A stretch of 27,365 bases of DNA from DAIDKA01 sp049792815 (lineage in GTDB: Bacteria; Pseudomonadota; Gammaproteobacteria; Steroidobacterales; Steroidobacteraceae). The first letter of the stretch is position 1. Each line of letters opens with the position of its first letter. The notes beneath the pieces were generated by a model. It was not told the DNA's origin, ran no database searches, and saw only the letters and a program-made list of their open reading frames with translations. The stretch is taken from assembly GCA_049792815.1 (NCBI GenBank), contig JBARBG010000067.1, positions 1-27,365 on the forward strand, in the 5' to 3' direction. The position numbers and the translations under genes were made by a program. Shown in pieces: positions 1 through 7,196 of this stretch.

Positions 1-1
1 G

Positions 2-763
2 CTGGCAGCATCGCTGGTTGCGCTGTGCATGGGCGCCGCGCAGGCGGCGCCACCGGCCCACCACGGACTCACCGGCGCCTGGGACCGCTACGGGACGCTG
101 AACCTTGATCCGCGCGTGACCGCGGCCCCGCCGGTACCCCCGCCACCGCTGAAGCCGCAGTACCAGACCGAATGGCTGGCGCGGCAGAAGGCCGCCCGGG
201 AGGCCGATGCCCGCGGCGAGCCCCAGTTCGGCGGCTATGCCCGATGCCTGCCGGATGGCATGCCGGCCATGATGATGGCCATGTTCCCCATGGAGGTGCT
301 GCAGACCCCGGGACAGATCACCATCATCCAGGAAGCCTACAACCAGGTGCGTCGGATCTACCTGAACGAGAAGCAGGTCCCCGTCGATGATGCGGAGCCG
401 GGTTTCTGGGGCCATTCGGTGGGCCACTGGGACGGTGACACCCTGGTGGTCAATACGGTCGGCATCAAGGAAGAAGTGCGCTTCCGTGATACGCCACACA
501 GCCCCGAGATGCAGATCGATGAACGCATGCGCATGCTGGCCAAGGACATCTTCGAAGACCAGGTGACGGTGACGGACCCGCAATACCTCACGCAGCCGTG
601 GAAATTCACCTGGAAGTACGTGCGCAAGCCCGGCTACAAGATCCTGGAATACGTGTGCGAGTCCAACCGCGAATACCAGGATCCGCAGACAGGTGGCATT
701 CGCATGCGCATCGGCCCCGCGGCGGCCCCCAGTTCCGCGCCGTCCGCGACCCCGAAGCCTTAA
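2..763 (+). CDS. Secreted GHWDGDTL-motif protein, paralogue 1 (5' end outside window)
   Basis: The frame is open from the window edge. An in-frame ATG exists at 29, but the residues before it (Leu-Ala-Ala-Ser-Leu-Val-Ala-Leu-Cys) form the hydrophobic core of a signal peptide ending at AQAA, so the true start lies upstream of the window. Counting from Met at 29, a GAW motif lies near residue 17, a Cys-x-Pro-x-Gly-x-Pro motif at Cys73, GHWDGDTL at 132-139, and a closing EYVCESN segment near the C-terminus. The same landmarks occur in the genes at 21657 and 22409, so the three are paralogues. I know similar proteins as abundant, uncharacterised secreted proteins of Acidobacteria and some Proteobacteria; no reaction is known to me. 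The mature protein is probably periplasmic. Its stop lies one base from the stop of the opposing gene at 765. Confidence 0.85.
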   Translation: MAASLVALCMGAAQAAPPAHHGLTGAWDRYGTLNLDPRVTAAPPVPPPPLKPQYQTEWLARQKAAREADARGEPQFGGYARCLPDGMPAMMMAMFPMEVLQTPGQITIIQEAYNQVRRIYLNEKQVPVDDAEPGFWGHSVGHWDGDTLVVNTVGIKEEVRFRDTPHSPEMQIDERMRMLAKDIFEDQVTVTDPQYLTQPWKFTWKYVRKPGYKILEYVCESNREYQDPQTGGIRMRIGPAAAPSSAPSATPKP

Positions 764-764
764 G

Positions 765-1745
765 TCACCAGCCCCCCGGCATGGCATAGGGAGTGGGCAG
801 CAGCACGGCTTCGACCTGCGCAATGCGTCCATCGCGGATCTTGAACAGTTCGGCGATCAGGAATGTGTAGGGCGTATCAAACGGTGGCGGAACCTTGGCG
901 ATGGTCCCATCGGTGCGCCTGACCGACTTGATGCGTCCGGAATGATCGAAGGACAGGAAGGCGAGCACCAGCCCACGCTCCTCGTCCACCAGGGGAAAAC
1001 GCCGGCCCCGCACTTCGGTGATGAAGGGTGAGAATCCGGTATCGAACTGGGCGCCACAGCTGAGCTTGCTCATGGCGTTCTTGGCGTCCGGATTGTTGGC
1101 GGTGATGGAGCCGTTTTCGCGGCGCTGGCAGCCAGGCTCGAAGGGCGTGACCTTGCCGGTCGCCTGTTCCAGTCCCTCGAAGTAGGAATTGGCGGTCGCG
1201 ATCAGCTGCTCGCGCGGCCGGCGCTGGGCCTGCGTCAGCACTTCAGCGAAAACCGGCAGTGTCTTCACATCCGAGTAGCTGCCCCCGCCAAAACCGCCGC
1301 CGCCGGCACCAGACGTTCGGGCAATGACCACCTCGATCTGGGAGATCTTGCGACCCTCGACCTGCAACCGCAATGTGATCATGGCGGTCCGGCCACTCTC
1401 CTGGATGGCGCCCATGAATGCGGCCGAGCCGCTCTGCGCGTCATCCAGATACATGGCGTAGGTGCTGCTGACGCCTTCCGCGGTCTGCCACAGGCCATCA
1501 TTCAGACGCAGGGCCTGGCCGTTCTCGGTGTAGCGGACCCCGTCACGCAGGGGCAGCCGGCCGGCGTCGTGCGCCGCCATGGCGGCAAACACCTGGTCGG
1601 TCAGATCATGCAGGCAGCCGCGGTCGCAGCGGCCCGCGGCAAGGATTTCGGCGGGCGTAGGCGCCTTGTCGGCGGCTCCCGCGCCACCGGCCACGAGGGC
1701 GGCCACGGCCCATACCCCGAGAAACCTGCGGATTGAATAGTCCAT
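765..1745 (-). CDS. Secreted DUF8021-like protein of unknown function
   Basis: This 326-residue protein has a clear signal peptide, with hydrophobic residues about 9-24 ending GAGAA before the mature start DKAPTP. The ATG at 1745 is preceded by a strong purine-rich ribosome site (AGGGAGGGGG, complement of about 1748-1757). Recognisable parts are an early CDRGC pair, TENG with GDGLW-like text (RYTENGQALRLNDGLW), a Gly-rich loop near residue 150, a PFEPGCQRRENG segment, RRFPLVDEERGLV, and a closing PYAMPGGW. From memory this pattern matches the DUF8021 family of fungal and bacterial secreted proteins. The ELFKIRDGRIAQVEAV segment resembles NTF2/SnoaL-like folds, so a cone-shaped alpha+beta fold with a ligand pocket is plausible. 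No enzymatic role can be assigned. It is transcribed away from the elongation factor gene and collides with the gene ending at 763. Confidence 0.85.
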   Translation of the reverse strand: MDYSIRRFLGVWAVAALVAGGAGAADKAPTPAEILAAGRCDRGCLHDLTDQVFAAMAAHDAGRLPLRDGVRYTENGQALRLNDGLWQTAEGVSSTYAMYLDDAQSGSAAFMGAIQESGRTAMITLRLQVEGRKISQIEVVIARTSGAGGGGFGGGSYSDVKTLPVFAEVLTQAQRRPREQLIATANSYFEGLEQATGKVTPFEPGCQRRENGSITANNPDAKNAMSKLSCGAQFDTGFSPFITEVRGRRFPLVDEERGLVLAFLSFDHSGRIKSVRRTDGTIAKVPPPFDTPYTFLIAELFKIRDGRIAQVEAVLLPTPYAMPGGW

Positions 1746-1838
1746 GTCCCCCTCCCTTGGGTGTGGAGTTTGCCACGCCCGTTGGGCCGCCGGCCCACTT
1801 CCAGGCTACAACAGCCACGCCAGCGCCAGAGCCTATCC

Positions 1839-1867
1839 TCGGCAGGAGGGAGGGATTGGTGTATGAT
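1839..1867 (+). promoter_or_regulatory. Candidate sigma70-like promoter for the elongation factor G gene
   Basis: TCGGCA (1839-1844) and TATGAT (1862-1867) are separated by 17 bases, matching the -35 and -10 consensus at 4 and 5 positions. The transcript would start near 1874, leaving a leader of roughly 117 bases. A second -10-like box, TGTAAT, lies at 1974-1979 just before the gene but lacks a good -35. This is sequence match only. Confidence 0.35.
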
Positions 1868-1990
1868 GGTGGGCTACCTATGCCCGCGCCAGGACAGCCC
1901 GCTGCATTGCCACCGAAGCAATCAGTGCGTTGGCTGGCACGTGTGTTTTTGCTCATAGACTGACCCAAGAAACTGTAATGGAAATCTGAC

Positions 1991-4135
1991 ATGGCCCGAA
2001 CTACCGCCCTTGCCGACATCCGCAACATCGGCATCATTGCCCACGTCGACGCCGGCAAGACGACGACGACCGAGCGCATCCTTTACTACACAGGGCGCAA
2101 GCACACGATCATCGACATCCACGATACCAAGGACCTGAAGACGTCCACGACCACTGACTACCTGGAGCAGGAGCAGAAGCGCGGTATCACCATTCAGAGC
2201 GCGGCCGTGTCCACGTTCTGGCGCGACAAGAAGATCAACCTGATCGACACCCCGGGACACGTCGACTTCACCATCGAGGTGAACCGTTCGCTGCGCGTGC
2301 TCGACGGCGCGGTCGTGGTATTCGACGGCGTGGCCGGCGTTGAGCCGCAGTCGGAAACCAACTGGCGTCTGGCGGACAACTACGACGTGCCGCGCATCTG
2401 CTATGTGAACAAGATGGATCGCAGCGGCGCCAACTTCGAGCGCTGCGTGGACATGATCAAGAAGCGACTGAACGCGCGCCCCCTGCCGGTGCAGCTGCCG
2501 ATTGGGTCCGAGGATGACTTCAAGGGCATGATCGACCTGGTCGAGATGAAGGCCCTGGTGTGGGACTCGGATGACAAGGATGCCGAGTGGCATGTTCTGG
2601 ACATCACGCCGGACCTGGCCAGCAAGGTCGGTCTGAGCAACCCCGGCGATCTGAAGCTGCTGCAGAAAATCGAGCAGTACCGCTCCGAGCTGGTCGACAC
2701 CTGCCTGGAAATGGACGACGAGGCCATGGAACTCTTTATCGGTGAGGGCAAGGTCCCTTCGGCCGACACGCTGCGCGCGTGCCTGCGCAAGGGCACTGTG
2801 CACTCGAAGTTCACCCCGGTGCTGTGCGGATCCTCATATAAGAACAAGGGCGTGCAGCAGGTGCTGGACGCCGTGGTGGATTACCTGCCGGCTCCGACCG
2901 ACGTCGCCGCCATCAAAACTGTGGACGCCGACGGCCACCCGAACGGCGAGCGCAAGTGCTCGGATGACGAACCGTTCTCGGCGCTGGCGTTCAAGGTCAT
3001 CAACGACGCCTACGGTGCGCTGACCTTCGTGCGCGTGTATTCCGGCGTGCTCGTCAAGGGCGCCTCGGTGCAGAACACGACGCGTGGCAAGCGCGAGAAG
3101 ATCGGCCGCATGGTCGAGATGTTCGCCAAGGAAGCCAATCCCATTGAAGAAGCCCGCGCCGGTGACATCATCGCGCTGGTATCGATGGCCGACACCGAAA
3201 CCGGTGACACGCTGAGTGACTCCGCGAATCCTGTGATCCTCGAGCGCATGCGTTTCCCGGAACCGGTGATCAGCGTGTCGGTGCAGGCCAAGAGCAAAAC
3301 CGAGCAGGAGAAGTTCGGCGCCGCCCTGGGCAAGATGGTGCGTGCCGATCCGTCGCTGCGCCTGGAGACGGACCGCGACACGCTGCAGACCATTCTGCGC
3401 GGCATGGGCGAGCTGCACCTGGAAGTGACGCTCGACCGCATGCGCACCGAATTCAATGTCGAAGGCGTGATGGGCGAACCCCAGGTGGCCTACCGCGAGA
3501 CCATCACCAGGCGGATCGACGAACAGTACGTCCACAAGAAGCAGACCGGCGGTTCGGGCCAGTTCGCCGAAGTGTGGATCACCTTCGAACCGCAGGAGCG
3601 TTCTGCGGGCTTCGAATTCGTCGACGCGACCTCTGGCGGCTCGGTGCCCCGTGAATACGTGCCCGCGGTTGAGAAAGGCCTGCGCCAGCAGATGGAACAG
3701 GGCGTACTCGCCAAGTTCCCGACGGTGGACTTCAAGGCCACCCTCACGGACGGCAGCTATCACGATGTGGACTCCAACGCCCTGACCTTCGAAATCGCCG
3801 CCAAGGCCTGTTTTCGTGAGGCGATGCGCAAGGCCGGACCGATCCTGCTGGAGCCGGTGATGAAGGTCGAGACCGTGACCCCCGGGGATTACCTGGGCGA
3901 TGTCATCGGCGACATCAACCGCCGCCGCGGCGCGATTGTGGATCAGCTGGAGCGCGGCTCGAACGTCGCCGTCGTGGCTACCGTGCCGCTGTCGGAAATG
4001 TTCGGCTATATCGGCCATCTGCGCGGCATGACCAGCGGCCGCGCCTCGTACACCATGGAGTTCTCGCACTATGACCCGGTACCGCGCAATGTCGCGGACG
4101 AGGTCATCGCGAAGGCGACCAAGCCCGCCAGCTGA
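1991..4135 (+). CDS. fusA: Translation elongation factor G, non-canonical paralogue type
   Basis: This 714-residue GTPase should catalyse ribosome translocation or a related ribosomal step in the cytoplasm. All G motifs are present: the P-loop AHVDAGKTT at 17-25, DTPGH at 86-90 and NKMD at 140-143, followed by domain II, the domain III-IV segment ending GGSGQFAEVW and the C-terminal domain V with RRRGAI and MFGY. E. coli EF-G has about 704 residues. The switch I stretch near residues 40-70 differs from the usual HDG-ATMDWMEQE form: here it reads IHDTKDL then TTTDYLEQEQKRGITIQSAAV. The gene is not flanked by rpsL, rpsG or tuf, so it is probably a second EF-G copy, possibly closer to the spdEFG1/mitochondrial EFG1 lineage. 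A weak GGAA (1980-1983) precedes the ATG. The gene name is used in the broad sense. Confidence 0.9.
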   Translation: MARTTALADIRNIGIIAHVDAGKTTTTERILYYTGRKHTIIDIHDTKDLKTSTTTDYLEQEQKRGITIQSAAVSTFWRDKKINLIDTPGHVDFTIEVNRSLRVLDGAVVVFDGVAGVEPQSETNWRLADNYDVPRICYVNKMDRSGANFERCVDMIKKRLNARPLPVQLPIGSEDDFKGMIDLVEMKALVWDSDDKDAEWHVLDITPDLASKVGLSNPGDLKLLQKIEQYRSELVDTCLEMDDEAMELFIGEGKVPSADTLRACLRKGTVHSKFTPVLCGSSYKNKGVQQVLDAVVDYLPAPTDVAAIKTVDADGHPNGERKCSDDEPFSALAFKVINDAYGALTFVRVYSGVLVKGASVQNTTRGKREKIGRMVEMFAKEANPIEEARAGDIIALVSMADTETGDTLSDSANPVILERMRFPEPVISVSVQAKSKTEQEKFGAALGKMVRADPSLRLETDRDTLQTILRGMGELHLEVTLDRMRTEFNVEGVMGEPQVAYRETITRRIDEQYVHKKQTGGSGQFAEVWITFEPQERSAGFEFVDATSGGSVPREYVPAVEKGLRQQMEQGVLAKFPTVDFKATLTDGSYHDVDSNALTFEIAAKACFREAMRKAGPILLEPVMKVETVTPGDYLGDVIGDINRRRGAIVDQLERGSNVAVVATVPLSEMFGYIGHLRGMTSGRASYTMEFSHYDPVPRNVADEVIAKATKPAS

Positions 4136-4175
4136 TCGATACGGCGGTACCGAAAACCTCAAACGGGGGGATGTC

Positions 4176-4640
4176 ATGATCGGAATCAGGAAGATGGGTC
4201 TGGGCCTGCTGGTCTGCGGCGCGCTGCTTGCGGCCGTGGGTACCCAGGCGGCGGGAGTCACATTGAATTCGGCGCGCGTCGGTGCCGCGGATGTGGCGGC
4301 GCTGGAGAAGTTCTATGAGGCCGCGTTCGGCATGCAGGAAGTGCAACGGATCGGTGCACAGGAAGTCATGCTGAACTTCGGTGATTCAGTGGCGGCTGCG
4401 AAGGCCAATCCGGCGGCGCAGATCGTCATCATGAAACGTGCCGCGGATGATCAGACGGACAAGGTCGCGCACCTGATCTTCAATGTCACGGACATGCAGG
4501 CGACGGTCGCCGCCATCACCGCCGCCGGCGGCAAGATGGAGCGCGCACCGTTCGTGTTCGGCAATTCCGGCATCACCATCGGGCTGGGCATGGACCCGGA
4601 AGGCAATCATTTCGAGATGCTGCAGCAGCCCAAGCACTGA
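4176..4640 (+). CDS. Exported VOC (glyoxalase/bleomycin resistance) fold protein
   Basis: I chose the ATG at 4176 because a run of six G (4165-4170) sits five bases upstream and because it yields a clean signal peptide, with hydrophobic residues about 8-25 ending TQAAG. An upstream in-frame ATG at 4071 lies inside the EF-G gene and is unlikely. The 154-residue product shows the VOC pattern: a first beta-alpha unit (LNSARVGAADVAALEKFYEA, FGM), a central VAHLIFNVTDMQATVAAI unit, and the closing DPEGNHFEML strand, whose Glu is the usual metal ligand. One VOC domain pair in about 130 residues implies a dimer. Most VOC enzymes are cytoplasmic, so predicted export is unusual. Substrate unknown. It follows EF-G by 40 bases with no terminator between them, so read-through is possible. 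Confidence 0.85.
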   Translation: MIGIRKMGLGLLVCGALLAAVGTQAAGVTLNSARVGAADVAALEKFYEAAFGMQEVQRIGAQEVMLNFGDSVAAAKANPAAQIVIMKRAADDQTDKVAHLIFNVTDMQATVAAITAAGGKMERAPFVFGNSGITIGLGMDPEGNHFEMLQQPKH

Positions 4641-4643
4641 GTC

Positions 4644-5531
4644 TCAGATCCGCGCCAGCACCACGCGAACCGAGCCGCCGACGCGCAGGCGCGCGCCGGC
4701 GTTCTCGAACAGGCGCGCGTTGATCTCGTCGGCTCCCAAGTCGCGCACCGTGGCAAAACCCAGGCGCCGCAGATCACCGTGCAGCTGCGCCGGCTCAAAG
4801 AAGGTCTGCCACGGCTCCCCGGCCGCCGCCACGTGGCGCATCAGCACCTTCATGCCCCAGCGTCGCAGCAGGTCCCAGGGTCGCGGCATCATGAGATAGT
4901 CGAAGACCATGGCGCTGCTGACCTTTGATTGCGCGACGAACCGCAGCGTCTCGTGGATCGCCTCCCGGCTCAGGTACATGGTGACCCCCAGCCAGGAGAA
5001 AAACGCCGGCTCCTGCGCACGAAAGCCATTCGCACCGAGCCGCTCGGCCAGCGACTCGCGCTCGAAGTTGACGGGCACGTACACCAGCGATGCCGGGGAC
5101 TTCAGATGCGCATTGCTGATCAGCTGCCGCTTCCAGTCCTGGGTGGCGGGATGATCGACCTCGAAGACGCGCAGACCCGCCGCCACGTGCGGATTGCGAT
5201 GCGCGAAGGTGTCAAGACCTGCGCCCAACAGCACGTACTGCCGCACCCCACGGGCCACTGCCTCACTCAGCGCATCCTCGGCGATGCGGCTGCGCGCCAC
5301 GAGAAAACCGCGCAGATACCGCGCATTGCGACGATTGAAGCGCCCCTCGGCAGCACGTATCCGCGCGGCCGCATTGGGTCCGAGTACCGTCAGCGCAACC
5401 GGGTCCTCGAAGACCCGCGGCAGATCCAGGATCTGATGCGCGGCGCGAGTGATGGCGACGCCATGTGCCGTCCTGCTGGGCAAGTCCTCTTTCACAAACC
5501 GTATTGTAGGCTCCGGTGTGACGCGGTCCAC
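4644..5531 (-). CDS. Class I SAM-dependent methyltransferase, TIGR00027/leucine carboxyl methyltransferase-like
   Basis: This 295-residue cytoplasmic protein has the family hallmarks: LPSRTAHGVAITRAAH with FEDPVAL near the N-terminus (residues 17-47), a YVLLGAGLDTFAHR SAM-binding loop (99-112), the acidic EVDHPATQDWKR segment from residue 124, and a WLGVTMYL segment in the middle. These identify the LCM-like group related to polyketide and protein carboxyl methyltransferases; the acceptor is not known. The longest reading starts with GTG at 5531, without a ribosome site. A second in-frame GTG at 5495 (Val13) lies 7 bases after a TACAAT box on the same strand and just before the conserved SRTA block, so the true start may be 5495 on a leaderless transcript. 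It converges on the VOC gene with three bases between stops. Confidence 0.88.
   Translation of the reverse strand: MDRVTPEPTIRFVKEDLPSRTAHGVAITRAAHQILDLPRVFEDPVALTVLGPNAAARIRAAEGRFNRRNARYLRGFLVARSRIAEDALSEAVARGVRQYVLLGAGLDTFAHRNPHVAAGLRVFEVDHPATQDWKRQLISNAHLKSPASLVYVPVNFERESLAERLGANGFRAQEPAFFSWLGVTMYLSREAIHETLRFVAQSKVSSAMVFDYLMMPRPWDLLRRWGMKVLMRHVAAAGEPWQTFFEPAQLHGDLRRLGFATVRDLGADEINARLFENAGARLRVGGSVRVVLARI
5503..5508 (-). promoter_or_regulatory. Candidate -10 box giving a leaderless methyltransferase transcript
   Basis: On the minus strand this reads TACAAT, five of six matches to the consensus. Seven bases later comes GTG at 5495-5493, in frame with the methyltransferase. If used, the mRNA would start at or next to the start codon. 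No convincing -35 is visible. Confidence 0.3.
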
Positions 5532-5591
5532 AGATTAAGACCGTGAGCGCGGACGGCTCCGGCCACGCCGGGCACACTGACGGCGCCTGCA

Positions 5592-5599
5592 AGAGGAAA
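5592..5599 (+). promoter_or_regulatory. Ribosome binding site fixing a GTG start at 5606
   Basis: AGAGGAAA lies six bases before the GTG at 5606. The only upstream in-frame ATG, at 5543, has no such site, so GTG is preferred. Confidence 0.5.
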
Positions 5600-5605
5600 C
5601 CGCAC

Positions 5606-5884
5606 GTGTCCATCGGCCGCGTTGACACCACCAATGCCGGGCTCGCCGCCCAGCACACCCGCAGTACCACGGCGTCACTGCAGGGCCGCATCCGTGTGGC
5701 GCGCGAACAGCTGAACGACTGGGTGACCTGCGTGTCCGCGACGACTCCCAAGGGACAGGCCGAAATCCGCTCCCTGTCCGCACAGATCAGCGCCGCCCAG
5801 GAACAGATACAGCGCCTGTCCCAGTCCTCGGGCCCGACCGCAGCCAGCGACGGCACCAATTCAAGACTGGATATCTGGGTCTAA
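5606..5884 (+). CDS. Small hypothetical coiled-coil protein
   Basis: From the GTG at 5606 the product is 92 residues with no signal peptide or membrane segment. The first third is Ser/Thr/Ala-rich. Residues about 23-75 are predicted amphipathic helix with heptad-like spacing (SLQGRIRVAREQLNDW, then AEIRSLSAQISAAQEQIQRL), broken by VTCVSATTPKG, which carries the only Cys. The C-terminus is polar and ends LDIWV. I do not recognise a named family with confidence; small proteins with a similar Leu-Asn-Asp-Trp plus Cys plus TPKG layout occur in xanthomonads as far as I recall. It is divergent from the methyltransferase and lies 106 bases before the RND adaptor on the same strand. Confidence 0.6.
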   Translation: MSIGRVDTTNAGLAAQHTRSTTASLQGRIRVAREQLNDWVTCVSATTPKGQAEIRSLSAQISAAQEQIQRLSQSSGPTAASDGTNSRLDIWV

Positions 5885-5990
5885 GCAACCCGTTGAATAC
5901 TGCAGGATTTCAGGGCCCTTACGGTAAGGGTTCCGAAACCGTCAGGCCGCTAGACTGCGGTGCCGCGAACCCCGGCGCCAGATCCATCCT

Positions 5991-7196
5991 ATGCACGACG
6001 ACTCATCCTTCCTGCAGCGCCGGGCACTGCCGGCGGGACGTCAATGGCGCGCCATCGCCGTCGTTGCCGCCATCGCCATCATCGTGGCGCTGCTGTGGAG
6101 CATTCTGGGCCGCAGATCCAGCGCTGCTACCGGTGCCGCCCCCGCGGCGCCCGCAGCAGGCCAGGTGAGATTGAGTGCCGAGCAGCTTGCCACCCTCGGC
6201 ACTGCAATCGTCACAGCGACGCGGTTCCATGACGCCGTGGTCGCGGACGGCCAGATCGCCGTCAACGCCGATACCACCACGCAGATCTTTTCCCCGTATA
6301 CCGGACGTGTCGTCAAGGTCCTCGCCGGGGTCGGCGACAAAGTGCGCAGCGGCGAGGCGCTGGTGACGCTTGACGCCAGCGAAAACCTGGATGCCCAGAG
6401 CAGCCTGATCACCGCGCTGTCGCAGGCCCGACTGGCCCGACTGAACGAAACCCGTCGCCACGGCGCCTATGACTCCCATGGCGGCTCGCTGCAGGACTGG
6501 CAACAGGCGCAGGCGGATCTGACCGCGGCGGAAACCACTTTGTCCGCGGCGCGCGGCCGACTGCGGGTGCTCGGCAGCACTGATGCCCAGATCCAGGCGC
6601 TGGAGGCCGCGGGCAGTGTCAGCGCCACGGCATCCATTGCTTCACCGATCACCGGGCTGGTAACCGACCGGCAGATCGGTCCCGGACAGGTCATTCAGGC
6701 CGGTGACTCCACGGCGATTTTCACGGTCGCGGATCTGTCGACGGTGTGGCTGCTCGCCGCGGTGCGCGACAGCGATGCGGCGGCCATTGCGCCGGGCCAG
6801 GCCATTCTGCTGCATGTGCCGGCGCTGCCCGGACACGACTATCAAGCCACCGTCCAGTCCGTGGGCGCTCAGGTGGACCCGACCACGCATCGGGTCATGG
6901 TGCGCGCGACGGTCAATAACGGTGACGGTCATCTGCGACCCGCGATGCTGGCCATGTCGCAGATCATGACCAGCCCTGACGCCCTGGCGCCGGGCGTGCC
7001 CGAAGCGGCCATCGTCCGCGAGGGCGAACAGGCGCATGTGTGGGTGGTGCGTCCCGACGGCGTGCTGCAGCAGCGTCCGATTCTCACCGGCCGCAGCAAC
7101 GGTGCGCTGACGGAAGTGCGTCAGGGCCTAACGGCCGGGGAACGCATTGTCACCAGCGGCAGCCTTTTCATTGACAGTGCGGCACAGCCCGATTGA
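5991..7196 (+). CDS. RND efflux periplasmic adaptor (membrane fusion protein), CzcB-like
   Basis: This 401-residue adaptor links the inner-membrane RND pump to the outer-membrane channel. An N-terminal membrane anchor spans about residues 20-39, followed by an Ala/Pro-rich linker. The lipoyl-like half motifs are IFSPYTGRVVKVLAGVGDKV (about 99-118) and ASPITGLVTDRQIGPGQVI (about 217-235), flanking an alpha-hairpin rich in Ala/Gln. A beta-barrel segment with TVWLLAAVRD follows, then the membrane-proximal domain with the LTAGERIVTSG closing motif seen in heavy-metal and Czc-type adaptors. No His- or Met-rich metal tail is visible. There is no clear ribosome site before the ATG. Its stop overlaps the TTG start of the pump gene by four bases (TTGA), which implies translational coupling. 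Confidence 0.92.
   Translation: MHDDSSFLQRRALPAGRQWRAIAVVAAIAIIVALLWSILGRRSSAATGAAPAAPAAGQVRLSAEQLATLGTAIVTATRFHDAVVADGQIAVNADTTTQIFSPYTGRVVKVLAGVGDKVRSGEALVTLDASENLDAQSSLITALSQARLARLNETRRHGAYDSHGGSLQDWQQAQADLTAAETTLSAARGRLRVLGSTDAQIQALEAAGSVSATASIASPITGLVTDRQIGPGQVIQAGDSTAIFTVADLSTVWLLAAVRDSDAAAIAPGQAILLHVPALPGHDYQATVQSVGAQVDPTTHRVMVRATVNNGDGHLRPAMLAMSQIMTSPDALAPGVPEAAIVREGEQAHVWVVRPDGVLQQRPILTGRSNGALTEVRQGLTAGERIVTSGSLFIDSAAQPD

Noticed and set aside
2834..4261. 475-codon open frame on the minus strand opposite the elongation factor gene
   Set aside because: It is antisense to a clearly conserved gene and its product is an Arg/His/Gly-rich shadow typical of GC-rich DNA.
5916..5930. CCCTTA-CGG-TAAGGG hairpin after the small coiled-coil gene as a terminator
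   Set aside because: The stem is only six pairs and no T-run follows.
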